From NCBI RefSeq assembly GCF_000338275.1, contig NZ_ANMR01000006.1, positions 1 to 64,000 of the forward strand: 64,000 nucleotides of DNA, given 5' to 3'. Below are positions 9,194-18,874 of this stretch, piece by piece. This DNA is from Staphylococcus xylosus NJ (GTDB taxonomy: Bacteria > Bacillota > Bacilli > Staphylococcales > Staphylococcaceae). The position numbers and the translations under genes were made by a program. The notes under the pieces were generated by a model that had not been told where the DNA came from, did not search any database, and saw only the letters and a program-made list of their open reading frames with translations. Positions within the stretch are counted from its first letter, which is position 1. Every line of letters starts with the position of its first letter.

Positions 9194-9520
9194 ATGTCTT
9201 ATGGAAAAAATAGATTGTTAATCCAAACACTACATGAATGTGTTGAAGCATGTAACTACTGTTTCCAAGCCTGTTTGAAAGAAGAAAATGTAAAAATGAT
9301 GGCTGAATGTATCCGATTAGACCGTGAATGTGCCGATATGTGTACTTTTCTAGAACGTGAATTAACAATAGATTCCCCATTTGCATACGATTTGGCAGAA
9401 ATATGTTCCAAAATTTGTGAGGCATGTGGAAATGAGTGCCAAAAGCATGAGCACGATCATTGCCAAGAATGTGCAAAATCTTGTTTCAAGTGCGCAAAAG
9501 CTTGTAAAGATATCGCTTAA
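9194..9520 (+). CDS. Cysteine-rich four-helix copper-binding protein (Csp/DUF326-like)
   Basis: The 108-aa protein has 16 cysteines (15%). They are spaced mostly three or four residues apart along predicted helices, at 16, 20, 23, 27, 39, 46, 50, 71, 75, 78, 82, 90, 93, 97, 100 and 104, plus a His cluster EHDHC at 86-90. This is the layout of bacterial copper-storage proteins (Csp3, YhjQ/DUF326), four-helix bundles that bind many Cu(I) ions with cysteine thiolates. There is no signal or Tat sequence, so it should be cytosolic, like Csp3. A strong site TGGAGG precedes the ATG. No copA/copZ or CsoR gene lies nearby. It stands in an accessory patch with broken genes, yet is intact. Confidence 0.87.
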   Translation: MSYGKNRLLIQTLHECVEACNYCFQACLKEENVKMMAECIRLDRECADMCTFLERELTIDSPFAYDLAEICSKICEACGNECQKHEHDHCQECAKSCFKCAKACKDIA

Positions 9521-9662
9521 CACATAACTATTAAAAGAATAATATTTTGCCAAAGTAGACTATCTAAGTATAATATATTTCTGATTATTCTATTTTCCTA
9601 TTAACCTATTTTTAAATAAATATCATCAAAATTTAGAAACGCTTTATTACTGGAGGGATTAA

Positions 9663-9935
9663 ATGGATTTTATTATCGTAATATTAATAGGTTTAATCAT
9701 TGGAGTGACATTTTCATTTTGGTTAACTAACAATAAAATTACTAGCCTTATTATTAGCACGCTTTCAGCATTAATTGGCGCATTTATTGGTGTAACAATG
9801 TTAAATTCTTCAGGTAAGACATTGTCAAATTCAGCAGGATTATTCTTTATAATTCCAACGTTTGTCGGTTCTGTGTGCCTCACTTTATTAATTTTATTTA
9901 TTATTAAAACAAGTAAAGATATTGTGAAAAATTAA
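9663..9935 (+). CDS. Small three-helix membrane protein of unknown function
   Basis: A 90-aa hydrophobic protein with three likely membrane segments (about 2-20, 27-47 and 61-83) and a short basic tail. The glycine-rich middle helix (ALIGAFIGV) recalls GlsB/YeaQ-type stress membrane proteins, but I cannot assign it. TGGAGGG stands seven bases before the ATG. It lies 140 bases after the copper-protein gene on the same strand with no strong terminator between, so co-expression is possible. Other small membrane families remain possible. Confidence 0.6.
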   Translation: MDFIIVILIGLIIGVTFSFWLTNNKITSLIISTLSALIGAFIGVTMLNSSGKTLSNSAGLFFIIPTFVGSVCLTLLILFIIKTSKDIVKN

Positions 9936-10154
9936 ACCAATTTAAATAATATAGTATATTGTGAGTCAAAAGAATATACTAATTAGTATATCACTTAGGC
10001 AGTGCATTAATTTTATTTTATAGCCTTTTAAATTGTTATAATTTATTAGTGTAACAAAATAAAGACAGCTTGCGCCACTAGTTGTAACTTTACAATTATT
10101 CGAAGAACAAAAATTATTATATCCAATATAAGTGAAAATTAGTTATAAATGACT

Positions 10155-10843
10155 GAAGCAAAACCACCCGTAAAACGGGTGGTTTTCTCTGTGGCTATCT
10201 ATAAGCCTTTGTTACTGACCAGCCTTGATAAATGCTTTGAGAAGATCAGTCATATGTACTACTTTCCCAGCAATCATTAAAAGGGTCGTTTTATTTTTTC
10301 TTACTATTTTCTTCTCCAGTAAAAGTGTCTATATATTCAACAAGCGTTAATTGTTCCGCAACGATATCCGCTTGTAATTGATTACGAATATAATTTTCTA
10401 TGACTTTTTTATTCCTTTCAACTGTATCAATGTAAAACCCTTTACACCAAATTTTTCTATTACCATATCTATATTTTAAATGTGCAGGTCTATCAAAAAT
10501 CAACAAACTACTCTTTCCTTTTAAATACCCTACAAATTAAGAAACGCTTAATTTTTTGGGGGATACTAACTAACAACGAATGTGACCTTTACATGCTTCA
10601 GCTTCAATAATTTCTACACCTTTTCTTACACATAGCTGTCACAATATTATTCCAATATATTTCTTTATTTTCCCCTATATAATTTGTCTTCTATATTTAG
10701 GAGCGAAGACAATGTGATACTTACAATTCCATTTTGTATGTGCTAAACTATTTGTGACTGATGACATAAGTTGCATCTTCTCGCGTTATTTATGTTGGTT
10801 GGCTGACCAAATATTATTTTAGCACGGAGAGATGCAATTTTTA
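10155..10843 (-). mobile_element. Degraded IS200/IS605-family element
   Basis: The element is framed by the two subterminal hairpins expected for this family rather than by inverted repeats. The right-end hairpin is at 10162-10184 (AACCACCCG, 5-nt loop, CGGGTGGTT). The left-end imperfect hairpin is at 10771-10837, with TTGCATCTTCTC and GAGAGATGCAA arms. Between them lies a tnpA pseudogene and no tnpB. Exact termini cannot be set, because this family leaves no target duplications. Confidence 0.75.
10291..10767 (-). pseudogene. Inactivated tnpA transposase (Y1 HUH type)
   Basis: Conceptual translation across several lesions recovers a TnpA of about 155 residues: MSSVTNSLAHTKWNCKYHIV at the start (10767 downwards), then FAPKYRRQIIY, GVEIIEAEACKGHI, LSVS, FVGYLKGKSSL, and a final intact stretch of 71 codons beginning LIFDRPAHLKYRYGNRKIW. 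Lesions are a frameshift after about 30 codons, another near residue 60, and in-frame TAG and TAA codons near 10590 and 10545. The HUH metal site that should read H-x-H reads HIRC. The tyrosine helix (VIENYIRNQ) survives. It cannot make an active transposase. Confidence 0.85.
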
Positions 10844-10903
10844 ATACAACGGTATAACCATACTGCACCATACGCATAACATATGTTTTTTTATCCAAAA
10901 AGT

Positions 10904-10945
10904 AAAAAGCACGGAATCCGCCAATTGAGGATTCCGTGCTTTTTG
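10904..10945 (-). terminator. Terminator of the aldehyde dehydrogenase locus
   Basis: AGCACGGAATCC and GGATTCCGTGCT pair over 12 bp with a loop of about ten bases, flanked by A5 and T5. It lies directly after the ALDH stop on the minus strand and could work both ways. Confidence 0.85.
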
Positions 10946-10961
10946 CTTATGGTATTAATTT

Positions 10962-12370
10962 TTATTCATAATAACCTGCAATTGATTTAACTTCTAAAAA
11001 TTCTTCAATACCATAATCGCCCCATTCTCTTCCTATACCTGAATGTTTATAGCCGCCAAATGGTAAATTATATGCCTGTCCAACTTCGTTAATCTCTATA
11101 ATACCAGCTTCAATAGAATGGGCAACTTTACGGAGTGTCTCTTTGTCTTTTCCATATATATATCCTGCTAATCCGTATTTTGTATCATTTCCAATTTCAA
11201 TAGCTTTTTCTATATCTTGATAAGTTATAATACACATCACAGGACCAAATATTTCTTCTTGAGCGATAGTCATTTTATTATTAACATCACTAAAAATCGT
11301 AGGTTTAACAAAGTAGCCATTTTCAAGTTGTTCTGGCTTTCCTGTACCTCCATATATCAGAGTAGCGCCTTCTTCTATGCCTTTTTCTATATAATTTTGT
11401 ACACCTTCATATTGCTTTTTATTAATGAGTGGGCCTAAATCTGTTTCTTCAGATTGTGGATCGCCAACCTTCAAGTTTGACATTTTCTCTTTTGCCGCTG
11501 CTAAGAATTGTTCTTTCATAAACTCTGGAATAATTGTACGACTTCCAGCTGTGCATTCTTGTCCTGTATTATTTATAATTTTTCTTACAGCTCCTTCTGC
11601 TGCGCTTTCTATATCAGCATCTTCTAAAATAATGTATGGTGATTTTCCACCAAGTTCAAGAGATACTTTTTTGAAATCTTCACTGGCTTTTTCCATAATT
11701 TTAGTACCAACGCCTCCAGAACCAGTAAATGACATCATACGCACTTTAGGATGCTCAGTTAAAGGATTACCAACGTTTTCTCCATCTCCATTTACTAAAT
11801 TAAAAACACCTTTAGGGACGCCAACTTTTTCAAATATCTCTGCTAGAATTATCGCGGCGTATGGAGTTTCTTCAGAAGGTTTTAACACAACTGGACAACC
11901 AGCTGCAAATGCAGCAGCGAGTTTAAGTGACGTTTGATTAGTAGGGAAATTCCAAGGTGTAATTAATCCTGCAACCCCAATACCTTCTTTTATAACTAAG
12001 TTATTATCACGGCGTTCTTCGAATTCAAAATCATCTAGCGCATCTCTCGCTGCCGCAAAATGATTGAGTCCCATCTGATAATGTACTTTTTCCGACACTT
12101 TTAATGGAGCTCCTAATTCTTCTGTCATTGCTTGAATCAAGTCTTCTTTACGATTTTCGTTAACAAATCTTGGCGTTCTTGGACTGATGTATGGCGAAAA
12201 CTAAGATAAACATTATGTGCAGATTCTACTGCTTTATCTACATCTTGTTTGTTACCTTTAGCTATTTCACCGATTTTTTCTTCAGTTGCTGGGTTAATGA
12301 CATTGATAGTTTCTCCACTTGTACTTTCAATCCATTCGCCATCTATATACTGTTTAACTTGCATTCTCAT
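10962..12370 (-). pseudogene. NAD-dependent aldehyde dehydrogenase, frameshifted
   Basis: The locus encodes almost all of an ALDH of about 475 residues that oxidises aldehydes to acids with NAD(P). An N-terminal piece starts at [13 protein letters not shown] (ATG 12370, after AAAGGATG) and ends KIVKKT at a TGA near 12137. A second frame continues from [17 protein letters not shown] to the end (SIAGYYE). The second piece still has the NAD-binding TPWNFP, the general-base ELGGKSPY, the catalytic cysteine in [10 protein letters not shown] and the EEIFGPV motif. At the junction about 19 bases seem to be missing between two similar GAAAATCGTAAA sequences, shifting frame. The 392-codon open frame alone would lack the first 80 residues of the Rossmann/oligomer part. 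It may still be a recent lesion or strain-specific. Confidence 0.85.
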
Positions 12371-12726
12371 CTTGCAACACATCCTTTTTAAAATTTAATA
12401 CGCAATTTCTTGGATGTTGACCTTAAATGCTCAGTATTTTTTCTAATGTTTACATTCTCGCATGCCTTATTACTGAGCATTCCTTTTTGTTAATAAGTTA
12501 AACATAAAATTGTGATTTTAAAGGCTATTTGTAGGATCTAATTTACACGTTATATTTCTATTTTGCATATCAACATCAATTTAAAAGTTTAATAAACTTT
12601 TTTAGAAGTGTCTTTAATATAAATAATAATAACGTAATGACATTATGGAATTTATAAGGATTTCTGGTAACTTTCTACTCCTACAACTCGTTAGAAAATT
12701 TAAAACGGAATAGATAAGAGTAAAAT
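12371..12726. other. Intergenic stretch without recognisable gene
   Basis: About 350 AT-rich bases upstream of the broken ALDH. It holds only poor palindromes and short frames with no ribosome site. It should contain the former ALDH promoter and is the right edge of the accessory patch. Confidence 0.5.
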
Positions 12727-12764
12727 TAAAAGGCTTATTCCCTTAAAAGTATAGGAACAAGCCT
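12727..12764 (-). terminator. Terminator of the TerC-family gene
   Basis: AGGCTTGTTCC pairs with GGAATAAGCCT on the minus strand (one G-U pair) and is followed by TTTTAATTTT, about 45 bases after the stop codon. Confidence 0.7.
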
Positions 12765-12807
12765 CAATATTTATGAACTAAATTCGAAAATTAAAAATTT
12801 ATATATT

Positions 12808-13605
12808 TTATTTTTCTTGTTTTTTATTTTTACGAACAGAACCTAACCAACCAATGACGACTAACAAAATCATAACAGACCAGAAGATTGACTGCCAAAC
12901 AACGCTGTGTGGGAAATGTTCGTCTAAAACTCCAATATCTGGATGAGCAAGTACCATAACAACTAATTTGATACCAACCCAACCAACAATCGCAAAAGCT
13001 GCGCCTTCTAAACCTGGATATTTATTTAATAGGTTTACAAACCAAGTTGCAGCAAAACGCATAATAATAACACCAAGCATACCACCAAGGAACATAACAA
13101 TAAATTGACCTAAATCCATGCCACCAAAATGGATACCTACTGTTGGTAAGGTTACCGCTATAGCAAGCGCCGCAAGCATTGAGTCAATTGCAAAAGCGAT
13201 ATCGGCAAATTCTACTTTTAATACTGTACCCCAAAATGATTTAGCACTTGCATGTATTTCTTCTCCAGAATCATCAAAATGATGATCATCACTGCCATCG
13301 TTCTTATCATGGTCTTTTTCCTTAAAGAAGGATATTAAATTTCGTATAGACATATATAGCAAGTATAAAGCGCCTAGTGCTTGTATCCACCAGAAATGTG
13401 CAATAACACTAATTAAGAATAAAGATAAGAAACGGAATACAAAAGCACCAAGCAAACCATAAAACAGCGCTTTCTTACGTTGTTCGGGTGGTAAATGTTT
13501 AACCATTACTGCCATTACAACTGCATTATCTGCAGCTAATAAACCTTCTAAAAATACGAGTACTACTAACACCCATAGGTAAGGTAAAATCAAACTCGGA
13601 TCCAT
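12808..13605 (-). CDS. TerC/YkoY-family membrane metal exporter (probably manganese)
   Basis: A 265-aa integral membrane protein of the TerC family with about seven helices. Acidic intramembrane motifs are conserved: FLEGLLAADNAVV (about 18-30) and KVEFADIAFAIDSM (about 130-143). Between them is an extra His/Asp-rich cytoplasmic loop (HDKNDGSDDHHFDDSGEE) that could bind metal. Two ATGs compete; the second, at 13605, is nine bases after AAAGGAG, whereas the first, at 13614, directly abuts it, so 13605 is chosen. Family members preceded by the same riboswitch act in Mn(II) efflux or metalation of exported proteins. The riboswitch upstream makes a manganese role the best inference. Confidence 0.88.
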   Translation of the reverse strand: MDPSLILPYLWVLVVLVFLEGLLAADNAVVMAVMVKHLPPEQRKKALFYGLLGAFVFRFLSLFLISVIAHFWWIQALGALYLLYMSIRNLISFFKEKDHDKNDGSDDHHFDDSGEEIHASAKSFWGTVLKVEFADIAFAIDSMLAALAIAVTLPTVGIHFGGMDLGQFIVMFLGGMLGVIIMRFAATWFVNLLNKYPGLEGAAFAIVGWVGIKLVVMVLAHPDIGVLDEHFPHSVVWQSIFWSVMILLVVIGWLGSVRKNKKQEK

Positions 13606-13640
13606 ATAGGACATCTCCTTTAGTTTTTTACATAAAAATA

Positions 13641-13920
13641 GAGACCTAAGCTAAGTCAATGCATACGAAATCCATTCATCGTATTTTAATAAACATAAAG
13701 TAAATTAATTACAATTCACAGATAATATACACTGTTAGCAAAGGTCTCACTCGACAGTTTTATTCTGCCCATCTTACCGGAAGTATCATACTTCGTAATG
13801 ACGATAAAAATGACTAAGTTAAAAAGAATATATCAATATACATTCAACTATATCTAAGCGATACTTGCACACTTCATATATCAATTTAACTTTAGTTAAG
13901 TTACTCCCCTCTGACTACAT
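13641..13920 (-). promoter_or_regulatory. yybP-ykoY manganese riboswitch with expression platform
   Basis: The minus-strand leader of the TerC gene contains the class landmarks. These are AGGGGAGTAAC at the 5' side (13901-13912), then the AACGTCATTACGAAGTAT-type stem region, the metal-sensing loop ACTTCCGGTAAGATGGGCAG (13769-13788) and the 3' closing strand GAGACCTTTGCTAA (13735-13748). The aptamer therefore spans about 13735-13915. Downstream, CTTAGCTTAGGTCTC followed by TATTTTT (13635-13655) is complementary to that 3' strand, giving an alternative terminator. Mn(II) binding should hold the 3' strand in the aptamer and let transcription proceed, an ON switch. The motif match is direct; the mechanism is inferred. 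Confidence 0.92.
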
Positions 13921-13947
13921 AGTCATAGGTATTCTATTAATATGGTT

Positions 13948-13976
13948 ATTATACACAAAAACAAAATTTATAACAA
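13948..13976 (-). promoter_or_regulatory. SigA-type promoter of the riboswitch-TerC transcript
   Basis: TTGTTA at 13971-13976 and TATAAT at 13948-13953 on the minus strand are separated by exactly 17 bases. The promoter overlaps the last codons of prfC and lies about 30 bases before the aptamer. Confidence 0.75.
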
Positions 13977-15530
13977 TCCATATAATTTAATTTCTGGAAA
14001 TTTCTCTTCAAACCATCTTGTAGCAAACTCATTTTCAAATAAAAATACATAATTATCATATACATCTTTTACTAGAATAGAACGTGTAGAACTCATCTTA
14101 TCTTTGATGTCTTCTTCGTTTTCTATCCAGCGCGCAATTTTTTGACCAACTGGCTCCATAACAACATCTACATTATATTCATTTTTTAAACGATGTTCGA
14201 ATACTTCAAACTGTAACTGTCCTACAGCACCGATGATAATTTGATTCGTGTGTAATGCTTTGTAATATTGGATTGCGCCTTCTTGAACTAATTGTTCAAT
14301 ACCTTTATGGAAATGTTTTTGCTTCATCACATTTTTGGCTGATACTTTCATAAATAATTCAGGTGTAAATTGCGGTAAATCTTGGAAACTAAATTTTTGA
14401 TTACCACCAACTAGCGTATCACCAATTTGATAATTCCCTGTATCATATAGCCCGATAATATCACCAGCCACCGCGTGATTTACAGTTTCCTTATCGTCTG
14501 CCATAAATGACGTTGAACGAGTGATTTTTTGTTTTTTGTTTGTTCGTTGCAAGTTAACATCCATGCCACGTTCAAATGCGCCACTAACAACACGCATAAA
14601 AGCTATCCTATCTCTATGTTTCGGATCCATATTAGCTTGGATTTTAAATATAAAACCTGAAAAATCTAAATCAAACGGACTTACTTCTATGTCTTCTTTT
14701 GTCTGACGTGCATTTGGCATAGGTGCGTGGTCTACATATGCATTCAAGAAATTTTGTACACCGAAGTTTGCTAACGCCGATCCAAAGAATACAGGCGTTA
14801 ACTCACCATTTAATAATGCTTCATTATCAAAGTTTTCACCCGCTTCTTCAACTAACATAAGCTCATCAATTGCTTGTGCAAACGCGCTATCATTTTTCAT
14901 TTCGTGATCTTCTTTAAGTTCATAGTCATCATCCAAATGTAAGATATTTTCTTCATCTCTAAATGGTTCAATTGTATGCGATTCTCTATCAATAATTCCG
15001 AAAAAGTTTTGCCCCATTCCAATTGGCCAATTCATTGGATATGTTTCTATATCTAATGTAGATTCAATTTCATCTAATAATTCAAATGGTTCTTTCCCTA
15101 CTCTATCCAATTTATTGATAAACGTAAAAATAGGAATACCTCTCATTTTACAAACCTTAAACAGTTTTAATGTTTGTGGTTCAATTCCTTTTGCACAGTC
15201 TATAACCATAACTGCGCTATCTACTGCCATTAAAGTTCTGTATGTGTCTTCAGAAAAATCTTCGTGACCCGGGGTATCTAAAATATTTATTTTGTAATGA
15301 TCATAATCAAATTGCATTACTGAACTAGTCACAGAAATACCACGTTCCTGTTCAACTTTCATCCAGTCACTTGTAGCAAACTTCCCGCTTTTTTTACCTT
15401 TAACTGTACCTGCTTCTCTAATTGCACCACCAAATAATAATAATTTTTCTGTTAGTGTTGTTTTACCAGCATCTGGGTGAGAAATAATCGCAAAGGTTTT
15501 TCTTGATTCTACTTCTTCCTTTATATTCAT
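13968..15530 (-). CDS. prfC: Peptide chain release factor 3
   Basis: The 520-aa translational GTPase removes RF1/RF2 from the ribosome after termination. It has the P-loop SHPDAGKTT (about 17-25), the switch/G2 stretch [13 protein letters not shown], the G3 [14 protein letters not shown] (about 87-100) and the G4 NKLD. The RF3-specific C-terminal domain runs through [15 protein letters not shown] to the end. Length equals that of other Firmicute RF3 proteins. The ATG follows AAAGGAGATTATAA. It sits 12 bases after yueH, so murE-yueH-prfC look like one transcription unit. Confidence 0.97.
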   Translation of the reverse strand: MNIKEEVESRKTFAIISHPDAGKTTLTEKLLLFGGAIREAGTVKGKKSGKFATSDWMKVEQERGISVTSSVMQFDYDHYKINILDTPGHEDFSEDTYRTLMAVDSAVMVIDCAKGIEPQTLKLFKVCKMRGIPIFTFINKLDRVGKEPFELLDEIESTLDIETYPMNWPIGMGQNFFGIIDRESHTIEPFRDEENILHLDDDYELKEDHEMKNDSAFAQAIDELMLVEEAGENFDNEALLNGELTPVFFGSALANFGVQNFLNAYVDHAPMPNARQTKEDIEVSPFDLDFSGFIFKIQANMDPKHRDRIAFMRVVSGAFERGMDVNLQRTNKKQKITRSTSFMADDKETVNHAVAGDIIGLYDTGNYQIGDTLVGGNQKFSFQDLPQFTPELFMKVSAKNVMKQKHFHKGIEQLVQEGAIQYYKALHTNQIIIGAVGQLQFEVFEHRLKNEYNVDVVMEPVGQKIARWIENEEDIKDKMSSTRSILVKDVYDNYVFLFENEFATRWFEEKFPEIKLYGLL

Positions 15531-15542
15531 TTATAATCTCCT

Positions 15543-15782
15543 TTAATTCTCAAATATCCATTTAACGATGTCATCAGCAACATGTGATGCTGTTGACTCA
15601 TCAAGTAATGTAAATAAGTGTATCACAAGTTCCTCTTTCATATCATCTTCATTTAAAGTTGATTCCACTTCTAATGACCAATTTATTTCAGGAATTGCTA
15701 TAAGAAATAATTGCTTTATTACATTTTCATATATATACACATTAGCCTGAATGTCATTGAAGTTGATTTTTTTAACCTTCAT
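15543..15782 (-). CDS. YueH-family small protein
   Basis: A 79-aa acidic protein resembling the YueH family of unknown function: [20 protein letters not shown] at the start, a central [12 protein letters not shown] and a C-terminal [14 protein letters not shown]. The ATG at 15782 has GGAGG seven bases upstream and lies inside the last codons of murE, overlapping by 11 bases. A longer in-frame start would sit upstream without a ribosome site. The position between murE and prfC is conserved in staphylococci as far as I know. There is no membrane segment. Confidence 0.8.
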   Translation of the reverse strand: MKVKKINFNDIQANVYIYENVIKQLFLIAIPEINWSLEVESTLNEDDMKEELVIHLFTLLDESTASHVADDIVKWIFEN

Positions 15783-17256
15783 GAGGACCTCCACCAAATT
15801 TTTTATAAGCCGCTTCTAATCCGATAAGGTCATCACGATGTGGCACTTTGATGTGGCCAGGCATAATTTGATATGGTTCTCGACCTTTTGAAGCTAATAC
15901 CACAGTATCCCCTGGCTCAGCAATATCTATAGCATGTCTTATGCCATCAGCACGATCGTAAAATTCAATATAGTTATCATGCGTTGCACCTTTAGCTAAT
16001 TCTTGTGTTAATTTCTTAGGATCATCATCTGCAGGATTATCAGGTGTAAAGATAACGTAATCTGCTCGGCATGCTACACGTCCCATTTCAGGTGTTTTAG
16101 TTAAATCACGTTCACCTGCCATACCACATAAGAAAATTAATTTTTGTTTGGCGAATGGCTTAACCGCATCAATTAATTTATCCATTCCATCTGCTGTATG
16201 TGCATAGTCTATAATTAGATCAATTGGTAATGAAGGATCTAATACTTCTAACCTGCCTTCTACAGGTTCTAAATTTTCAACAGCTTTTATAATTTCACCT
16301 AACTCAATGCCTTTACTCCACACAGCAATCATAGCAGCCATAATGTTAGAAACATTAAACAGACCAACATAAGGTGATTGGACCTGAAATTTTCCTTGAG
16401 GCGTATTAAAAATAAATTTAACACCTTGTAATGATTCTTCAATTTGTTCGGCTGTAAACTGGGCGTCATTTTTAACACCATAAGTGAATACCTCATATGG
16501 TGTTACTGAGCTAAGGTATTCTGAAAAAGCATCATCATTATTCAACACAACGTATTTATCTTGTGATAAATCTTCACCTAATTGGCTAAATAATAATGAT
16601 TTAGCATGTCCATAGGATTCCATTGTTCCGTGAAAATCTAAATGATCTTGTGTTAAATTTGAAAAAATAGCTACATCAAAATCCACACCACGAAGGCGGC
16701 CTAAAGATAGACCATGACTAGATACTTCTAAAGTCATAGATTCAGCACCTGCTTCAACTGCTTCATTTATTTTCTTTGTTAATAATACCGTTTCAGGGGT
16801 TGTATTTGCCCCTTTTGATTTAACTTCATTTATTTGAAAGCCATTTGTTCCTAAGTAAGCACTACCTTTATTTAATTTTCTATAAATATGATGTATCATC
16901 GTAGCGATTGAAGTTTTACCATTTGTTCCTGTTACACCATATGTTATGAGTTGCTTACTAGGATAATCGAATAACATATTAACTAACAAACTTGCTACAC
17001 GTAAAGTATCTGGGACAACGACTTGCGTTACATCTCCTACAACTTGTTGTTTGTGATTAACGATGATAACCTCACACCCCTGATTCACCACATCTTGGCA
17101 AAATCTATGACTGTCTACTGTATAACCTTTCGATGCTACAAATATACTACCTCGCTGTGCAGTACGAGAGTCTGTTGTTATATCTGTTATATTTCTATCT
17201 AACGTGCCGAAAACTTGTTTCACTCTAATTTTTTCAAACAACACATTTGCTTCCAA
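15772..17256 (-). CDS. murE: UDP-N-acetylmuramoyl-L-alanyl-D-glutamate--L-lysine ligase
   Basis: The 494-aa cytoplasmic Mur ligase adds the third amino acid of the peptidoglycan stem peptide. The ATP loop [10 protein letters not shown] is at about 107-116. The central domain holds [13 protein letters not shown] and the carbamylated-lysine loop region with [10 protein letters not shown]. The C-terminal substrate signature is DNPA (in [11 protein letters not shown]), the lysine-type form rather than DNPR of meso-DAP enzymes. The start is TTG at 17256 with AAAGGAG nine bases upstream; this gives the length known for S. aureus MurE, while the ATG at 17298 has no ribosome site. It is first gene of a unit with yueH and prfC. 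Confidence 0.96.
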   Translation of the reverse strand: MEANVLFEKIRVKQVFGTLDRNITDITTDSRTAQRGSIFVASKGYTVDSHRFCQDVVNQGCEVIIVNHKQQVVGDVTQVVVPDTLRVASLLVNMLFDYPSKQLITYGVTGTNGKTSIATMIHHIYRKLNKGSAYLGTNGFQINEVKSKGANTTPETVLLTKKINEAVEAGAESMTLEVSSHGLSLGRLRGVDFDVAIFSNLTQDHLDFHGTMESYGHAKSLLFSQLGEDLSQDKYVVLNNDDAFSEYLSSVTPYEVFTYGVKNDAQFTAEQIEESLQGVKFIFNTPQGKFQVQSPYVGLFNVSNIMAAMIAVWSKGIELGEIIKAVENLEPVEGRLEVLDPSLPIDLIIDYAHTADGMDKLIDAVKPFAKQKLIFLCGMAGERDLTKTPEMGRVACRADYVIFTPDNPADDDPKKLTQELAKGATHDNYIEFYDRADGIRHAIDIAEPGDTVVLASKGREPYQIMPGHIKVPHRDDLIGLEAAYKKFGGGPHEG

Positions 17257-17578
17257 CTTATATCGCTCCTTTATTTCCAATACTTCTATTATACACATTT
17301 CCCACTGTTTTTATAGAATCTAATGATTTGATATTTATAATTTCTTCCTATTGTATTAAGTTGATTAATCATTTAATTACGTTCAAGTACTATTTTACCT
17401 ACATATTATAATCTTTATGGTTAAGAATATTAACAATACGTTGCGAAAATATTAATTCTTTCTATATATTTTGTTATTTGTAGAATATAAGCTTATTGTC
17501 TTGTCAAAAGTGGTATTATATAGATATATAACAACTTTATTTTAATAAATTTTAATTTCCTAATTTAGTATGAATCAT

Positions 17579-17606
17579 TTCACAAGCGTTTGTAAAATGA
17601 TATAAT
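17579..17606 (+). promoter_or_regulatory. Candidate SigA promoter for ugtP-ltaA
   Basis: TTCACA at 17579-17584 and TATAAT at 17601-17606 are 16 bases apart. They lie in the 440-base gap between murE and ugtP, about 90 bases before the ugtP start. The rest of this gap is AT-rich with no gene seen. Confidence 0.5.
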
Positions 17607-17698
17607 TAAAATTAATTGTGTATTTTTCTTTCACAACCTCAAGTAAATACGTTAAAATTATCTTGAGCTAAATATAAACTATTGGAGGGTGGCTTTTA

Positions 17699-18874
17699 AT
17701 GGTTACTCAAAATAAAAAAATACTGATAATTACTGGATCTTTTGGTAACGGTCATTTACAAGTTACGCAAAGCGTAGTAAACCAATTTAACGAAATGAAT
17801 CTAGACAATTTAACAGTTATTGAACATGATTTATTTTTAGAAGCTCACCCAATTCTGACTTCTATTTGTAAAAAATGGTACATTAATAGTTTTAAATATT
17901 TTAGAAATATGTATAAAGCTTTTTACTATAGTCAACCAGACCAATTAGATAAATGTTTCTATAAATACTATGGACTTAATAAATTAATGAATTTACTTTT
18001 AAAAGAAAAGCCAGATCTTATTTTACTAACTTTTCCAACACCGGTTATGTCTGTATTAACTGAACAATTTGATATGAACATACCTATTGCAACAGTAATG
18101 ACAGACTATCGCATGCAAAAAAACTGGATTACGCCACATTCACATAAATATTATCTTGCTACAGAGGAATTAAAAGATGAATTTGCAAGTATTGGCATTC
18201 CTCGAAATAAGTTGAAAGTAACAGGAATCCCTATTTCAGATAAATTCGAAGCGGATATCAATCAAGAAGATTGGTTACGTCAAAATAATTTAGATCCTAA
18301 CAAACCTACTATATTAATGTCTGCAGGTGCATTTGGGGTTTCAAAAGGGTTCGGCCAAATGATTCAAGAAATTTTAAACAGAAGCCCACATGCACAAGTA
18401 GTTATGATATGTGGTAAAAATAAAGACTTAAAACGTTCATTATCTAGTCAATTCAAAGCTAACAATAACGTAATAATTTTAGGTTACACTACACACATGA
18501 ACGAATGGATGGCTTCAAGTCACTTGATGATTACAAAACCAGGTGGTATCACGATATCAGAAGCATTAACACGTCAAATACCAATGATTTTCTTAGATCC
18601 CGCACCTGGCCAAGAACTTGAGAATGCAGTTTATTTTGAAGAAAAAGGGTTTGGTAGCATAGCACTTACGCCTGAGGCAGCAATAGAGCAAGTTGCTTCA
18701 TTAACAAATGAGCCAGCTAAATTAGCTGCAATGTCACAAGCAATGGATTCTTCCAGAATCCCATATTCAACATACAAATTATGCAAAGACTTATTAGACT
18801 TACTTAATCATTCATCTCGATATGAGGAAGTTTACGGAAAGGTTCCTTTATATGCAAAGCTCTTCGTTAAATAA
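17699..18874 (+). CDS. ugtP: Processive diacylglycerol beta-glucosyltransferase
   Basis: The 391-aa GT28-family enzyme transfers glucose from UDP-glucose twice onto diacylglycerol, giving the diglucosyl-diacylglycerol anchor of lipoteichoic acid. The N-domain starts with [15 protein letters not shown] (11-25), the acceptor side. The C-domain carries the nucleotide-sugar site at about 270-310 ([11 protein letters not shown], then DPAPGQE). It has no membrane helices and should be peripheral. GGAGGGTGG precedes the ATG. It overlaps the next gene, which flips its product. Confidence 0.96.
   Translation: MVTQNKKILIITGSFGNGHLQVTQSVVNQFNEMNLDNLTVIEHDLFLEAHPILTSICKKWYINSFKYFRNMYKAFYYSQPDQLDKCFYKYYGLNKLMNLLLKEKPDLILLTFPTPVMSVLTEQFDMNIPIATVMTDYRMQKNWITPHSHKYYLATEELKDEFASIGIPRNKLKVTGIPISDKFEADINQEDWLRQNNLDPNKPTILMSAGAFGVSKGFGQMIQEILNRSPHAQVVMICGKNKDLKRSLSSQFKANNNVIILGYTTHMNEWMASSHLMITKPGGITISEALTRQIPMIFLDPAPGQELENAVYFEEKGFGSIALTPEAAIEQVASLTNEPAKLAAMSQAMDSSRIPYSTYKLCKDLLDLLNHSSRYEEVYGKVPLYAKLFVK

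Noticed and set aside
11425-11937. A plus-strand open frame of 170 codons
   Set aside because: It mirrors the conserved ALDH coding strand; no ribosome site and no recognisable domain.
10962-12140. A separate 392-aa dehydrogenase starting at an internal ATG
   Set aside because: The frame continues the family alignment upstream of that ATG (NRKEDLIQ), and the missing first 80 residues are encoded in the other frame, so it is one broken gene.
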